A stretch of 32,494 bases of DNA from an uncultured Taibaiella sp. (GTDB taxonomy: Bacteria > Bacteroidota > Bacteroidia > Chitinophagales > Chitinophagaceae): NCBI GenBank assembly GCA_937870855.1, contig CALMWT010000133.1, forward strand, positions 1 through 32,494, given 5' to 3'. Positions 1 to 7,635 of the stretch are shown piece after piece. The notes beneath the pieces are model-generated. The model was not told the origin of the DNA, ran no database searches, and saw only the letters and a program-made list of their open reading frames with translations. The position numbers were made by a program, and so were the translations under genes. Positions within the stretch are counted from its first letter, which is position 1, and every line of letters begins with the position of its first letter.

Positions 1-11
1 TGCTTTTGAAC

Positions 12-158
12 GCGTTCAAAACCGATACTCGAGCATTCAAAGCCCATGCTCGAACATTCAAAGCCTATGCTTAAGCGTTCAAAACCAATGCTCGAGCATT
101 CAGAGCCAATGCTCGAGCGTTCAAACCCAATGCACGAACGTTCGGAAGCAATGCTCAG
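12..158. repeat. 21-bp tandem repeat, 7 copies
   Basis: Seven head-to-tail 21-bp units lie at 12-32, 33-53, 54-74, 75-95, 96-116, 117-137 and 138-158. They follow the pattern GCATTCAAAGCCAATGCTCGA with a few substitutions each. Unit junctions make palindromes, for example AATGCTCGAGCATT at 87-100. The left end is itself an 18-bp perfect palindrome, TTTTGAACGCGTTCAAAA at 4-21, so an inverted copy may begin beyond the window edge. Because 21 is a multiple of three, one minus-strand frame is open through all units and reads as heptads of the type SSIGFER/SSIGFEC. That frame has a stop at 165-167 and no ATG before the repeats, so I favour a non-coding repeat. Confidence 0.9.
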
Positions 159-270
159 AAAATTTTATGCTTTGCGCAGCACTTCAGAAAAAATCGTCAT
201 GGAAACAATGCAAATACTCTAAGAAATATTTAATTTGGTAGTATTAATCATACACAAAATCATTGAAACA

Positions 271-1170
271 ATGAACAAAAGACAAAATGCTTACCTGCTA
301 ATGTTTGAAGCTGTGCGCAACTTTTGCGATGATAATACTGCCGTGTGGACCGACAAGGCCTACTTCGCCATGCCATTCAACGAGTTTAAAGCAAAAATTC
401 CCCTCATACTTGATGAAATAGCCGCTCAAAGCGTGCCTACCACGGGCATCACCGATGCAAAAAATGATAAACGCGCCGCACTCATTACCATAAGCGATAA
501 AATAGCTACCGCAGGCAGGGCATATGCCGTAGTTTCATCCAACAAACCCCTGAAAACCAAGTTGGATATAACCCATAGCGATCTTGTACGCGCGCGCGAT
601 AATGATGTGGCCGGGCTATGCCTCCGTATCTACGAGCATGCACAACCATTAGCAGCATCGCTAGAGCCGTATGGTATCGCAGCAGACGATTTTGAAAGCC
701 TCGAATCGCTAACAAGTGAATTTGCCGCTATGATAGGCGACCCAGAAGTGGCAATAGGTATAAAAGAAGATGATACCGACAACCTTGAAGATCTTCTAAA
801 AGAAGCCCTCACCATTCTGAAAGAACGTGTGGACCCTGCCGCAAAGGCGCTAAAAGTATTTGATGAAGACTTTTCCGATACCTACTTCAACGTGCGAAAA
901 GTGGACGACCCATCATACACCAAGCTATCGCTAAGGGTAAATGTGCATGAGGCAGGCACCTCTACCCCAGTAGGCGAGGCACAAATCCTCATCCCCGCCC
1001 TCAGTATTAAGAAAGATACCACCCCGCTGGGCAATGCCCAGTTTAAAAACCTGGCAGAGGGCACTTATGAAATAACCATTAGCAAGCCGGGCTACCTGCC
1101 CCAAACCATGCCCCTCTACATTGTAGATGGCGAAACGGTAGATATGGAGGTGGCGCTGCAACCGGTGTAA
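271..1170 (+). CDS. Unknown protein with C-terminal carboxypeptidase-regulatory-like domain
   Basis: This 299-residue protein has no signal peptide or membrane segment, so it is probably cytoplasmic. Roughly residues 1-195 are helical and acidic and match no family I can name. About residues 210-299 look like a beta-sandwich of the carboxypeptidase-regulatory type: an SLRVNV strand, a middle FKNLAEGTYEITISKPGY segment and a closing VDMEVALQP strand. Such domains normally bind or present other molecules, but no function can be assigned here. The ATG at 271 is chosen over an in-frame TTG at 235, because the extra residues are not protein-like and the ATG opens a typical MNKRQ start. The gene uses more GCC, ACC and CTC codons than its neighbours. 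A terminator follows closely, so it appears monocistronic. Confidence 0.8.
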   Translation: MNKRQNAYLLMFEAVRNFCDDNTAVWTDKAYFAMPFNEFKAKIPLILDEIAAQSVPTTGITDAKNDKRAALITISDKIATAGRAYAVVSSNKPLKTKLDITHSDLVRARDNDVAGLCLRIYEHAQPLAASLEPYGIAADDFESLESLTSEFAAMIGDPEVAIGIKEDDTDNLEDLLKEALTILKERVDPAAKALKVFDEDFSDTYFNVRKVDDPSYTKLSLRVNVHEAGTSTPVGEAQILIPALSIKKDTTPLGNAQFKNLAEGTYEITISKPGYLPQTMPLYIVDGETVDMEVALQPV

Positions 1171-1200
1171 AGATTTTTTTTTAGAAAGGTTAATTGAACG

Positions 1201-1225
1201 GGCGGGGTTTCTACCTCGCCTTTTT
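1201..1225 (+). terminator. Rho-independent terminator after the 271-1170 gene
   Basis: GGCGGGG (1201-1207) pairs with CCTCGCC (1214-1220), with one G-U wobble and a 6-nt loop. Five T residues follow at 1221-1225. It lies 30 bp after the stop codon of the upstream plus-strand gene. Confidence 0.75.
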
Positions 1226-1378
1226 GCATGTAGTAGTTACGGATTTAATAGTTGTTATCAGGTTGTTAAGCAGGGGATTGACAGAAAGTATTACCAAGTA
1301 AACAAATGCCTTTGTATCTCCTTTGCTATGTTATATGCTTAGCTTTAGGTATCTCCTTCACCTTCAAAACAAGTGCTT

Positions 1379-1459
1379 ATGACCACACTTGGCATTGTAG
1401 TGCTGTGCATCCTTGGGGTGCTGTTGATAGAGTTTTTTAGAAGGGCAAACGATAAGTAG
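1379..1459 (+). CDS. Possible 26-residue single-span membrane peptide
   Basis: An ATG at 1379 opens 26 codons ending in TAG. The peptide begins MTTLGIVVLCILGVLLIEFF and ends in a short charged tail, RRANDK. This is the pattern of a small single-pass membrane protein: a hydrophobic span of about 17 residues followed by positive charges. It lies between two terminator-like hairpins (1201-1225 and 1504-1529), so it could be a separate short transcript. No ribosome binding site or clear promoter is seen, and a frame this short can arise by chance. No family is recognised. The rest of 1226-1559 shows no other gene. Confidence 0.35.
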   Translation: MTTLGIVVLCILGVLLIEFFRRANDK

Positions 1460-1503
1460 GCGGGTATTAGATAAACAGATGGGTGTCACATTTCTTTAAC
1501 CAG

Positions 1504-1529
1504 GAAGGGAAGGCCGCGGCCTTCCCTTC
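1504..1529. terminator. 26-bp perfect GC-rich palindrome, probable terminator
   Basis: GAAGGGAAGGCCG at 1504-1516 is followed directly by its exact reverse complement at 1517-1529. The transcript of either strand could form an 11-bp stem with a CGCG loop. It sits 30 bp downstream of the minus-strand stop at 1560 and after the possible small plus-strand gene, as expected for a shared bidirectional terminator. No long T tract follows on either side, so termination efficiency is uncertain. Confidence 0.6.
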
Positions 1530-1559
1530 TCTTCATTGGGTTGGATTGGTACTTATTGC

Positions 1560-3323
1560 TTAGTGCTGTATGTTGATTTTGGTGGTTAGTACCTCGTTTG
1601 CTTTGTTGGTAAGCTTTAGGAAGTAGGTGCCTGTGGGTAGTTCTTTTACATTGATGGTGGTATTGCCGTTTAAGCCGTCTTGTGCTTTTACGGTGCGTCC
1701 CATTATGTCGTATAGTTCTGCTTTAAAGCTGCTGTTGTTGTTTACTTCTACAAACAGGTGGCCGTTTGCGGGGTTAGGATATACGGTGGCCTGAAGTGTG
1801 CCGCTTGCCAGGTGCTGTACCGATTGTGGCTGTGCTATGGTATTGAGGGTTGTGTTGGTAATGATCGGGTCGTTGAAGTCGAAGTAAATATCGGCAGTGT
1901 TTTGAATGGTGGTGCCGAGTGGCAGATTTGCTTTGGGGCTAATGGTGTAAAGGATGTAGCCGTGGCTTGCAGGTTCGTTGCTGGCGCTATCGGGCAGGTT
2001 TATATTATCGAAGCGAAAGTTTGCTTCTGTACCTACGAACGATAGTTTCATGGGGTGGCTTGTTTTCAGTACGCGAAGAGTGGTGAGGTTGAGGTCTGCA
2101 TCAATTTTGTCTTTTACGGTTACGGTGTATGCTACATCGTTTCCTGTGTTTTGGAAGCGTACCATGTAAGTGAGTTGTGTGCCGTTTACTATGTTGCCGG
2201 CAGTACTTGTGCCTTCTGGTGCTACACGTTTATCGTTCGGGTCGAAAGAGTTGTTTACCTGTGCACATACAAGGTCGGTGTTGTTAGTAAGGTTTGCATC
2301 TGCGCCTGTTGGTGTGTAAACAGCAGCTACGCATATTGTATCGCCAAAGGTTGCAGCGGTAGATGTGTGAATCATTACCGATGTCCACCAAGTGTTTACA
2401 GCATTAAGGTTGCTCACATTCCAAGTAAGTGTGCTGCCCGATACTGTAGGAGCTGGCAAACCGAACGGAGTGCCCGTGTAGCTGAGGTGCATAGGTAATG
2501 TAATGCTTACAGTTCCTGCACTATTGGTACAAGCTGTGTTGCTAAGAAGACTAACGTAAAGTGGACGGCTAAAGCCAAGTCTCCAGTTTCCTGCGTATGC
2601 GTGGATGGCTACGTCTGAAGCAGTGGTAGAAGAGCAGTTGTATGCAAAGTTGTTGGTGTAGCTACCGCCTGTGATTACGGTTTGCGTTACACTTCCACTC
2701 GCCGGGCATGATGCAGTAACACCGCCTGGCACACCGCCTGCTGTAATGGTGTAAGTACCTGGAGGCACACCTGTATTGTATTGTCCGCTACTGTTGGTAG
2801 CTGCATAGTACGAAATGTTGGTGCCTGAATTGTGTATGAGAACAGCGCTGTTATTAATAGTTATTTCTCCGGGTTGATATACGCAGTCGCTATTGGCATC
2901 AATAAACATTCTCCCTGCAAGTGGTGCGCATGTGTTGGATAAGGAGATGATGTTGGAGTAGAAAGTATCCGTATGGTTGTTTGGCGAAGTAGCGGTTCCC
3001 ATCACCTGTAAGTTGCCCGCAATGGTATAGATGTGATTGAGATTTCCCCAAAACCAATTGCCCTGCGTGAATGGATGCTTGAAAGTGGTGTCGGTGCCAT
3101 CTCCAAAGTTGAGGTACATGGTTACAGAGTCGGTTGGTAGCAGAGTACCGGTCATACTACCAGTGTAGCTCACAATCATTGTTGATGGAAGGAGGCAATT
3201 TGTCTGCGTATAAATCTGCACGGAGTCGAGCGATATACCTGTTATCTGTGCTGTAGCTTTTTCGCTTACTCCCATCAGGGAACATGCGATCAGGGCTATA
3301 CCTGCAAGTAGTCTTTTTTTCAT
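1560..3323 (-). CDS. Secreted protein with type A T9SS sorting domain
   Basis: This 587-residue protein is exported and probably surface-attached or released. Residues 1-26 form a signal peptide (MKKRLLAGIALIACSLMGVS followed by a TAQ cleavage site). A PKD-like or beta-sandwich region follows, then an SdrD-B/carboxypeptidase-like module near residues 138-205, starting GRMFIDANSDC. About residues 360-500 form the repeat-like domain seen in many Bacteroidota secreted proteins, with the motifs SFDPNDKRVAPEG, VRFQNTGND and ADIYFDFNDPI. The last 75 residues are a type A sorting domain for the type IX secretion system: VYPNPANGHLFVE, then LYDIMGR and LPTGTYFLKL. No catalytic motif is visible, so adhesion or a structural role is an inference. 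The ATG at 3323 starts directly at the signal peptide. Confidence 0.9.
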   Translation of the reverse strand: MKKRLLAGIALIACSLMGVSEKATAQITGISLDSVQIYTQTNCLLPSTMIVSYTGSMTGTLLPTDSVTMYLNFGDGTDTTFKHPFTQGNWFWGNLNHIYTIAGNLQVMGTATSPNNHTDTFYSNIISLSNTCAPLAGRMFIDANSDCVYQPGEITINNSAVLIHNSGTNISYYAATNSSGQYNTGVPPGTYTITAGGVPGGVTASCPASGSVTQTVITGGSYTNNFAYNCSSTTASDVAIHAYAGNWRLGFSRPLYVSLLSNTACTNSAGTVSITLPMHLSYTGTPFGLPAPTVSGSTLTWNVSNLNAVNTWWTSVMIHTSTAATFGDTICVAAVYTPTGADANLTNNTDLVCAQVNNSFDPNDKRVAPEGTSTAGNIVNGTQLTYMVRFQNTGNDVAYTVTVKDKIDADLNLTTLRVLKTSHPMKLSFVGTEANFRFDNINLPDSASNEPASHGYILYTISPKANLPLGTTIQNTADIYFDFNDPIITNTTLNTIAQPQSVQHLASGTLQATVYPNPANGHLFVEVNNNSSFKAELYDIMGRTVKAQDGLNGNTTINVKELPTGTYFLKLTNKANEVLTTKINIQH

Positions 3324-3407
3324 AAAAGAAGATTTTAGTGTTTCGAAATGATTTAGGAGATAGACGTAAGCCTAATGAAAGTTGTTAGGAACATTAAGAT
3401 TTTCACA

Positions 3408-3437
3408 TAAAAAAAGAGAGCGTGTAATTGCCCTCTT
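3408..3437 (-). terminator. Rho-independent terminator after dcd
   Basis: On the minus strand AGAGGGC (3436-3430) pairs with GCTCTCT (3421-3415), with one G-U wobble and an 8-nt loop. A run of seven T (3415-3409) follows and overlaps the end of the stem. It lies about 27 bp after the dcd stop and separates dcd from the T9SS protein gene. Confidence 0.7.
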
Positions 3438-3463
3438 CCTCCGAAATATTTCTAAAACAAAGT

Positions 3464-4000
3464 TTAAAACTTATTCTTCCACATCATGCTTTCTACAGGC
3501 TTATTAGGTTGATGACTGTATTTGGCGTTGCTTTTCTGGTTGTATTTAATTTCTATTTCCCCATCTACAGGAAAATAAATGAGCTGACCGATAGGCATTC
3601 CTTTATACACTTTTACGGGTTGCTTTACGGATATTTCAAGCGTCCAGTTACCACAAAACCCCACATCTCCTTTGCCGGCAGTAGCATGTATGTCAATCCC
3701 CAACCTTCCCGTACTCGATTTTCCTTCAAGAAAAGGAACATGCGCGTGGGTTTCTGTGTACTCCTGTGTTACGCCGAGGTAAAAAACATGCGGGTAAAGC
3801 ACAAAGCCTTCGTCGGGTATTTTAAACGGCTCTATGGTGTTATGTTTTTTTGCGTCCAGTATATGCTCTTTGTATGTTGCCAATGTATCGCCAAGATGCA
3901 CATCATAACTATTACTTCCCAGGCAATCTCTGTGGTATGGCTCAATCTTGATGGTGCCTTTTTCCATCTCTTCGAGTATGCGTGTGTCGGAAAGGATCAT
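3464..4000 (-). CDS. dcd: dCTP deaminase
   Basis: This 178-residue cytosolic enzyme deaminates dCTP to dUTP, feeding dTMP synthesis. The family signature is clear: GKSSTGRLGIDIHATAGKGD at residues 93-112, then GNWTLEI with the catalytic glutamate at residue 122, and MPIGQLIYF at 135-143, which carries the conserved GQ. The N-terminal part, LGSNSYDVHLGD at 28-39, also matches the family. Length is near the usual 170-195 residues. Whether it is monofunctional or also hydrolyses dUTP cannot be decided from the sequence. The ATG at 4000 is preceded at a 4-nt distance by TATATTTG, so the transcript may be leaderless. The thioredoxin-like gene lies 30 bp upstream on the same strand. Confidence 0.95.
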   Translation of the reverse strand: MILSDTRILEEMEKGTIKIEPYHRDCLGSNSYDVHLGDTLATYKEHILDAKKHNTIEPFKIPDEGFVLYPHVFYLGVTQEYTETHAHVPFLEGKSSTGRLGIDIHATAGKGDVGFCGNWTLEISVKQPVKVYKGMPIGQLIYFPVDGEIEIKYNQKSNAKYSHQPNKPVESMMWKNKF

Positions 4001-4004
4001 GCGG

Positions 4005-4012
4005 CAAATATA
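4005..4012 (-). promoter_or_regulatory. -7 box of dcd (TATATTTG)
   Basis: Read on the minus strand, 4012-4005 is TATATTTG, an exact TAnnTTTG match. CCGC and the dcd ATG follow directly. This places the expected transcription start at or next to the start codon. No good -33 TTTG is seen at the usual distance. Confidence 0.5.
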
Positions 4013-4030
4013 TAACCCGTGTTTAGAAAT

Positions 4031-4558
4031 TTATTTGATGAACATTTTCAGTGAGTCGAACGGCGCTTTGCCTGTAAAGGAGTGAACGAGTTTGTGGTTT
4101 TTGTCATAAAAATTTACCTGAGGGAGCACCTCGTAAGTGTATAAGTAGTAGATAAGATTTCCTTTTTCAGTGCCTATGTTTTTGAAGAGCACATTGTCTT
4201 TGATGCCCGTTTTGTCAATAAAGGCTTTCATGTATTCTTTATTACGGTCTTCAGCCACCATTACCAATTGCGTGTTTTTGAACAAGGGTTGGTATTTTTT
4301 CAGCGAGTCAATTACATAATTGCAGTGGTCGCACAATGGATGAAAGATCATAAGCATCACAGGTTTCTCAGGCTTCAACTGTGTATGGGTCATTACGCCA
4401 CCCGAAGATTTTTGCAATAGAAATGGAGGAATAGGTGCGCTTTTTTTTCTGAAAGCAAGTTGCTCTTTGGTGGGTGCCGGAAAAGTAGGTTTGCCTTCCT
4501 GCGCGAAAGCAATATTTATTGAAAACAGCAAAGCAAGTAAAGTAATAGTTGACCGCAT
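4031..4558 (-). CDS. Periplasmic thioredoxin-like protein with CDHC motif
   Basis: This 175-residue protein is probably exported to the periplasm. It starts with a signal peptide (MRSTITLLALLFSINIAFAQ), with likely cleavage after residue 20. A thioredoxin-like fold follows: strand PVMLMIFHPLCDHCN with a CxxC pair at residues 76 and 79, the acidic helix-strand segment LVMVAEDRN, and the cis-proline region VLPQVNFYDKNHKLV. This resembles the TlpA/AhpC-TSA-related group, which reduces or oxidises envelope disulfides. The partner is unknown. The active site is CDHC rather than the usual CGPC or CxPC, so the redox potential may differ. The ATG at 4558 is preferred to a TTG at 4579, because it opens the signal peptide directly. 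Confidence 0.8.
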   Translation of the reverse strand: MRSTITLLALLFSINIAFAQEGKPTFPAPTKEQLAFRKKSAPIPPFLLQKSSGGVMTHTQLKPEKPVMLMIFHPLCDHCNYVIDSLKKYQPLFKNTQLVMVAEDRNKEYMKAFIDKTGIKDNVLFKNIGTEKGNLIYYLYTYEVLPQVNFYDKNHKLVHSFTGKAPFDSLKMFIK

Positions 4559-4576
4559 GATTTGAAAATTTTGCAA

Positions 4577-4584
4577 CAAATTTA
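4577..4584 (-). promoter_or_regulatory. -7 box of the thioredoxin-like gene (TAAATTTG)
   Basis: On the minus strand 4584-4577 reads TAAATTTG, an exact TAnnTTTG match, ending 18 nt before the ATG at 4558. It lies in the 91-bp gap shared with the divergent phosphopantetheinyl transferase gene. That gene has a one-mismatch box, CATCTTTG, at 4627-4634. Confidence 0.45.
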
Positions 4585-4649
4585 TTGACGACCGATGAAG
4601 TTAAATGCTAAAACTTAGTTTAATCGCATCTTTGTACAAATCTTATTTC

Positions 4650-5297
4650 ATGCCTCTTTACCGCGAGTGGAGCAGCGATCCTTTTAGCCTTGCCGCCATC
4701 TGGGAAATTGCAGAGCCGGAAAGTTTTTTTATTGAAAGAACCGGACTGACGATAGATATAAAGAGTGAAAAAAGGAGATTGGAACATCTTGCAGGTAGGT
4801 TTTTGCTGAAGCATCTAAAAGAAGATTTCCCTGTTTTAAGTATTGCCCCCGATGAGTATGATAAACCGCGCTTGAATAATAACCAGTATTATTTTTCCAT
4901 TTCTCATTCATTTCCTTATGTGGCGGCGGTAGTAAGTCCGTCTGTAGAGTGTGGCATTGATATTCAGGTGTGGCATCAGAGAATGGAAAGTTTGCAGCAC
5001 AAATTTCTTTCCGATACAGAGCAGCAATTTTTTAAAAACGATCCTCAATTGATAACGCTTGCCTGGTGTGCCAAAGAAGCTGTTTATAAATGGCAAGGAC
5101 GAAGAGGAGTGGATTTTATTGAGCATTTGCCCATAAAGAAATTTGAAACACACAAAGCGGAATACGACATTGAAATTAATTCACAACTGACGAGTTCAAA
5201 GTCTCATATTTCTGTTAAATGCTTTATAGACAGCCATTTCGCCATAGCCTACGTCTTACACAATCATATTTTCCACCCAGAATTTCGAGAAGAATAA
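4650..5297 (+). CDS. 4'-phosphopantetheinyl transferase superfamily protein
   Basis: This 215-residue protein should move the phosphopantetheine arm of coenzyme A to a carrier protein serine. The Sfp-type signatures are present: YFSISHS at residues 81-87, CGIDIQ at 101-106 with the metal-binding aspartate, and WCAKEAVYK at 139-147 with the conserved W/F-xx-KE-xxxK pattern. Length falls in the 210-240 range of the Sfp/EntD-like group rather than the ~125-residue AcpS group. No carrier protein, fatty-acid or polyketide gene is in the window, so the substrate is unknown; it may be the cell's general transferase. The ATG at 4650 is chosen because the earlier in-frame ATG at 4605 adds 15 residues not typical of the family and overlaps the likely promoter. 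Confidence 0.88.
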   Translation: MPLYREWSSDPFSLAAIWEIAEPESFFIERTGLTIDIKSEKRRLEHLAGRFLLKHLKEDFPVLSIAPDEYDKPRLNNNQYYFSISHSFPYVAAVVSPSVECGIDIQVWHQRMESLQHKFLSDTEQQFFKNDPQLITLAWCAKEAVYKWQGRRGVDFIEHLPIKKFETHKAEYDIEINSQLTSSKSHISVKCFIDSHFAIAYVLHNHIFHPEFREE

Positions 5298-5338
5298 TTT
5301 TATAATGTTTTATTTTTCTGAAAAAAAGAAAGAATTTC

Positions 5339-5368
5339 TTTGAGTATCCAAACTACTTTTTAGTTTTG
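5339..5368 (+). promoter_or_regulatory. Promoter of glutamine synthetase III
   Basis: TTTG at 5339-5342 is followed after 18 bp by TAGTTTTG at 5361-5368, an exact TAnnTTTG match. This is the expected Bacteroidota -33/-7 arrangement. The ATG of the glutamine synthetase gene is at 5386, giving a short leader of about 10-15 nt. Confidence 0.6.
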
Positions 5369-5385
5369 TTGAAATTTTTAATTCG

Positions 5386-7578
5386 ATGTCGTCCTTACGT
5401 TTTCCAGCATTACAAGAGTTAGCTTCAGAAGAGCGCAAAATTGGTCATTATAATGGCAAGCGCATTACGTCCATGTTCAACAGCAATGTTTTCACCGGGC
5501 GAACCATGCGGGAATTTCTAAGCGATGAGGCTTACAAAAGCCTGACTGCATCCATCAAAGCAGGTTCAAAAATTGATCGAAAAGTAGCGGATCAGATTGC
5601 AGCAGGAATGAAAGCCTGGGCAGAAGAGCGTGGAGTGACGCATTTTACTCATTGGTTTCAACCCCTTACAGGTACAACTGCTGAGAAACACGATTCATTT
5701 TTTACAATAAAAAGCGACGGCACCGCAATCGAATTGTTTGACGGCGACGCATTAATACAGCAAGAGCCTGACGCATCGTCTTTTCCTAACGGCGGAATTC
5801 GCGCAACATTCGAGGCGCGCGGATATACAGCATGGGATCCTTCTTCCCCTGCTTTCATTATGGAAACGGGTTTTGGAAAAACGCTGTGTATTCCTACAAT
5901 CTTCATTGCTTACAATGGCGAATCATTAGATTACAAAGCACCACTTTTAAAGTCAATTGCTGCACTTGACAAAGCTGCTGTGGAAGTATGCCGGTATTTC
6001 GATAAGAATGTAAATAAGGTAACAATTACGCTTGGCTGGGAACAAGAATATTTTGTAGTAGATGAAAGCCTTGCCAATGCACGCCCCGATTTGGTAATGT
6101 GCGGACGCACTTTGGTGGGTCACGCGCCTGCGAAAGGACAACAGTTGGAAGATCATTATTTCGGTTCAATTCCTGAGCGTGTATTTGCTTTCATGCAAGA
6201 CTTCGAGCAAGAATCTTACAAGCTCGGCATACCGTTGCGCACGCGTCACAATGAGGTGGCTCCCGGTCAGTTTGAGTGCGCACCCATCTTTGAAGAAGTG
6301 AACATTGCAGTGGATCATAATTCGCTCCTAATGGACATTATGCACAAAGTGGCGAAGCGCCATAAATTAAAAGTGCTACTTCACGAAAAGCCATTTTCTG
6401 GTGTGAATGGAAGTGGAAAACATAACAATTGGAGTCTTGCAACCGATACAGGCGTAAACCTTTTAGCGCCAGGAAAAACGCCGCGTACTAATCTGATGTT
6501 CTTAACCTTTTTTGTGAACACCATAAAGGCGGTACACGATTATGCAGATTTGCTGCGGGCTGCAATTGCATCTGCCGGCAACGATCATAGGTTGGGAGCA
6601 AACGAAGCACCACCGGCAATTATTTCTGTGTTTGCAGGTACTTATCTTTCGCAGGTTCTCGATGAAATTGAGTCGCGTGTTAAAGATAAATTCAGTGAGC
6701 AAGATGAAGTGATTTTGAAGCTCGACATCCACAAGCAAATTCCTGAATTGCTGATGGATAATACAGACCGTAACCGAACTTCTCCCTTTGCATTCACCGG
6801 AAATAAGTTTGAGTTCCGCGCCGTAGGATCGTCTGCTAACTGCGGCTCGTCAATGACAGTACTCAACACTATAGTTGCAGAAACTTTAAAGCAGTTTAGC
6901 AAAGAAGTAGATGCGCTGATTGATAAGGGTGAAAAGAAAGAGATAGCGATTCTGCATGTGCTTCGCGACTATATTGCGCAGTCGAAAAACATAAGGTTTG
7001 AAGGTGATAATTACAGTGAAGAATGGGCAGAGGAAGCAGCAAAGCGAGGGCTAAATAACTATAAAACAACACCGGAAGCTCTGGACGCATTTATTTCTGA
7101 GAATGCGAAAAAAGTTTTCTTCAATAATGGAATCTACAATCCTCGCGAATTAGATGCCCGTCATGAAATAATGCTTGAGGACTACATCAAGAAGGTACAA
7201 ATTGAAGCACGGATTCTGGGGTATATCTGCACCAATCATGTGCTACCGGCAGCCATCGGTTATCAGAATGTATTGATTGAAAATGTACGTGGACTGAAAG
7301 ATTTAGGACTTGGAGATGATGCCTACCGCGCGCAATTAAATTTGCTAAAAGTGGTAAGCAACCACATTCAGGAAATTAACGACAATGTAGAGGCAATGAT
7401 AGAAGCACGTAAACGCGCCAACAACTGTGGCAACACGCACAAATGCGCTGATATGTATTGCACAGAGGTGAAACCATTTTTCGACAAGATTCGCTACCAT
7501 GCAGATAAGTTAGAACTGATTATTGACGATAAACTGTGGCCACTCCCAAAATATAGAGAGCTTCTGTTTTTGCGATAG
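5386..7578 (+). CDS. glnN: Glutamine synthetase type III
   Basis: This 730-residue cytosolic enzyme makes glutamine from glutamate, ammonia and ATP. It belongs to the large type III family, whose members are about 700-730 residues, against about 470 for type I. Visible signatures are the N-terminal FNSNVFTGRTMREFL (31-45), the type III hallmark FQPLTGTTAEKHDSF (91-105), GGIRATFEARGYTAWDPSSP (136-155), the metal-binding GWEQEYFVVD (217-226), RHNEVAPGQFE (287-297) and FSGVNGSGKHNNWS (337-350). The gene has its own promoter and is followed by a terminator, so it is probably transcribed alone. No PII or ammonium transporter gene is nearby. Type III genes are also called glnA in some Bacteroidota. 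Confidence 0.97.
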   Translation: MSSLRFPALQELASEERKIGHYNGKRITSMFNSNVFTGRTMREFLSDEAYKSLTASIKAGSKIDRKVADQIAAGMKAWAEERGVTHFTHWFQPLTGTTAEKHDSFFTIKSDGTAIELFDGDALIQQEPDASSFPNGGIRATFEARGYTAWDPSSPAFIMETGFGKTLCIPTIFIAYNGESLDYKAPLLKSIAALDKAAVEVCRYFDKNVNKVTITLGWEQEYFVVDESLANARPDLVMCGRTLVGHAPAKGQQLEDHYFGSIPERVFAFMQDFEQESYKLGIPLRTRHNEVAPGQFECAPIFEEVNIAVDHNSLLMDIMHKVAKRHKLKVLLHEKPFSGVNGSGKHNNWSLATDTGVNLLAPGKTPRTNLMFLTFFVNTIKAVHDYADLLRAAIASAGNDHRLGANEAPPAIISVFAGTYLSQVLDEIESRVKDKFSEQDEVILKLDIHKQIPELLMDNTDRNRTSPFAFTGNKFEFRAVGSSANCGSSMTVLNTIVAETLKQFSKEVDALIDKGEKKEIAILHVLRDYIAQSKNIRFEGDNYSEEWAEEAAKRGLNNYKTTPEALDAFISENAKKVFFNNGIYNPRELDARHEIMLEDYIKKVQIEARILGYICTNHVLPAAIGYQNVLIENVRGLKDLGLGDDAYRAQLNLLKVVSNHIQEINDNVEAMIEARKRANNCGNTHKCADMYCTEVKPFFDKIRYHADKLELIIDDKLWPLPKYRELLFLR

Positions 7579-7599
7579 CCTAATGGAATTCTTATTTTG

Positions 7600-7631
7600 A
7601 AGCCCCTCAGTTTGGGCGGCTTTAATTTTTT
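7600..7631 (+). terminator. Rho-independent terminator after glutamine synthetase
   Basis: AAGCCCC (7600-7606) pairs with GGGCGGCTT (7614-7622), leaving one unpaired base in the 3' arm. The T-rich stretch TTTAATTTTTT follows to 7631. It starts 21 bp after the stop codon and ends just before the proposed start of the next gene. Confidence 0.65.
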
Positions 7632-7635
7632 GTGT

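Noticed and set aside
12..158. CRISPR array
   Set aside because: The 21-bp units are directly adjacent with no spacers between them, and no cas genes are present.
3428..4015. Open frame of 195 codons on the plus strand over dcd
   Set aside because: dcd on the other strand has full family motifs, and the plus-strand product has no recognisable features.
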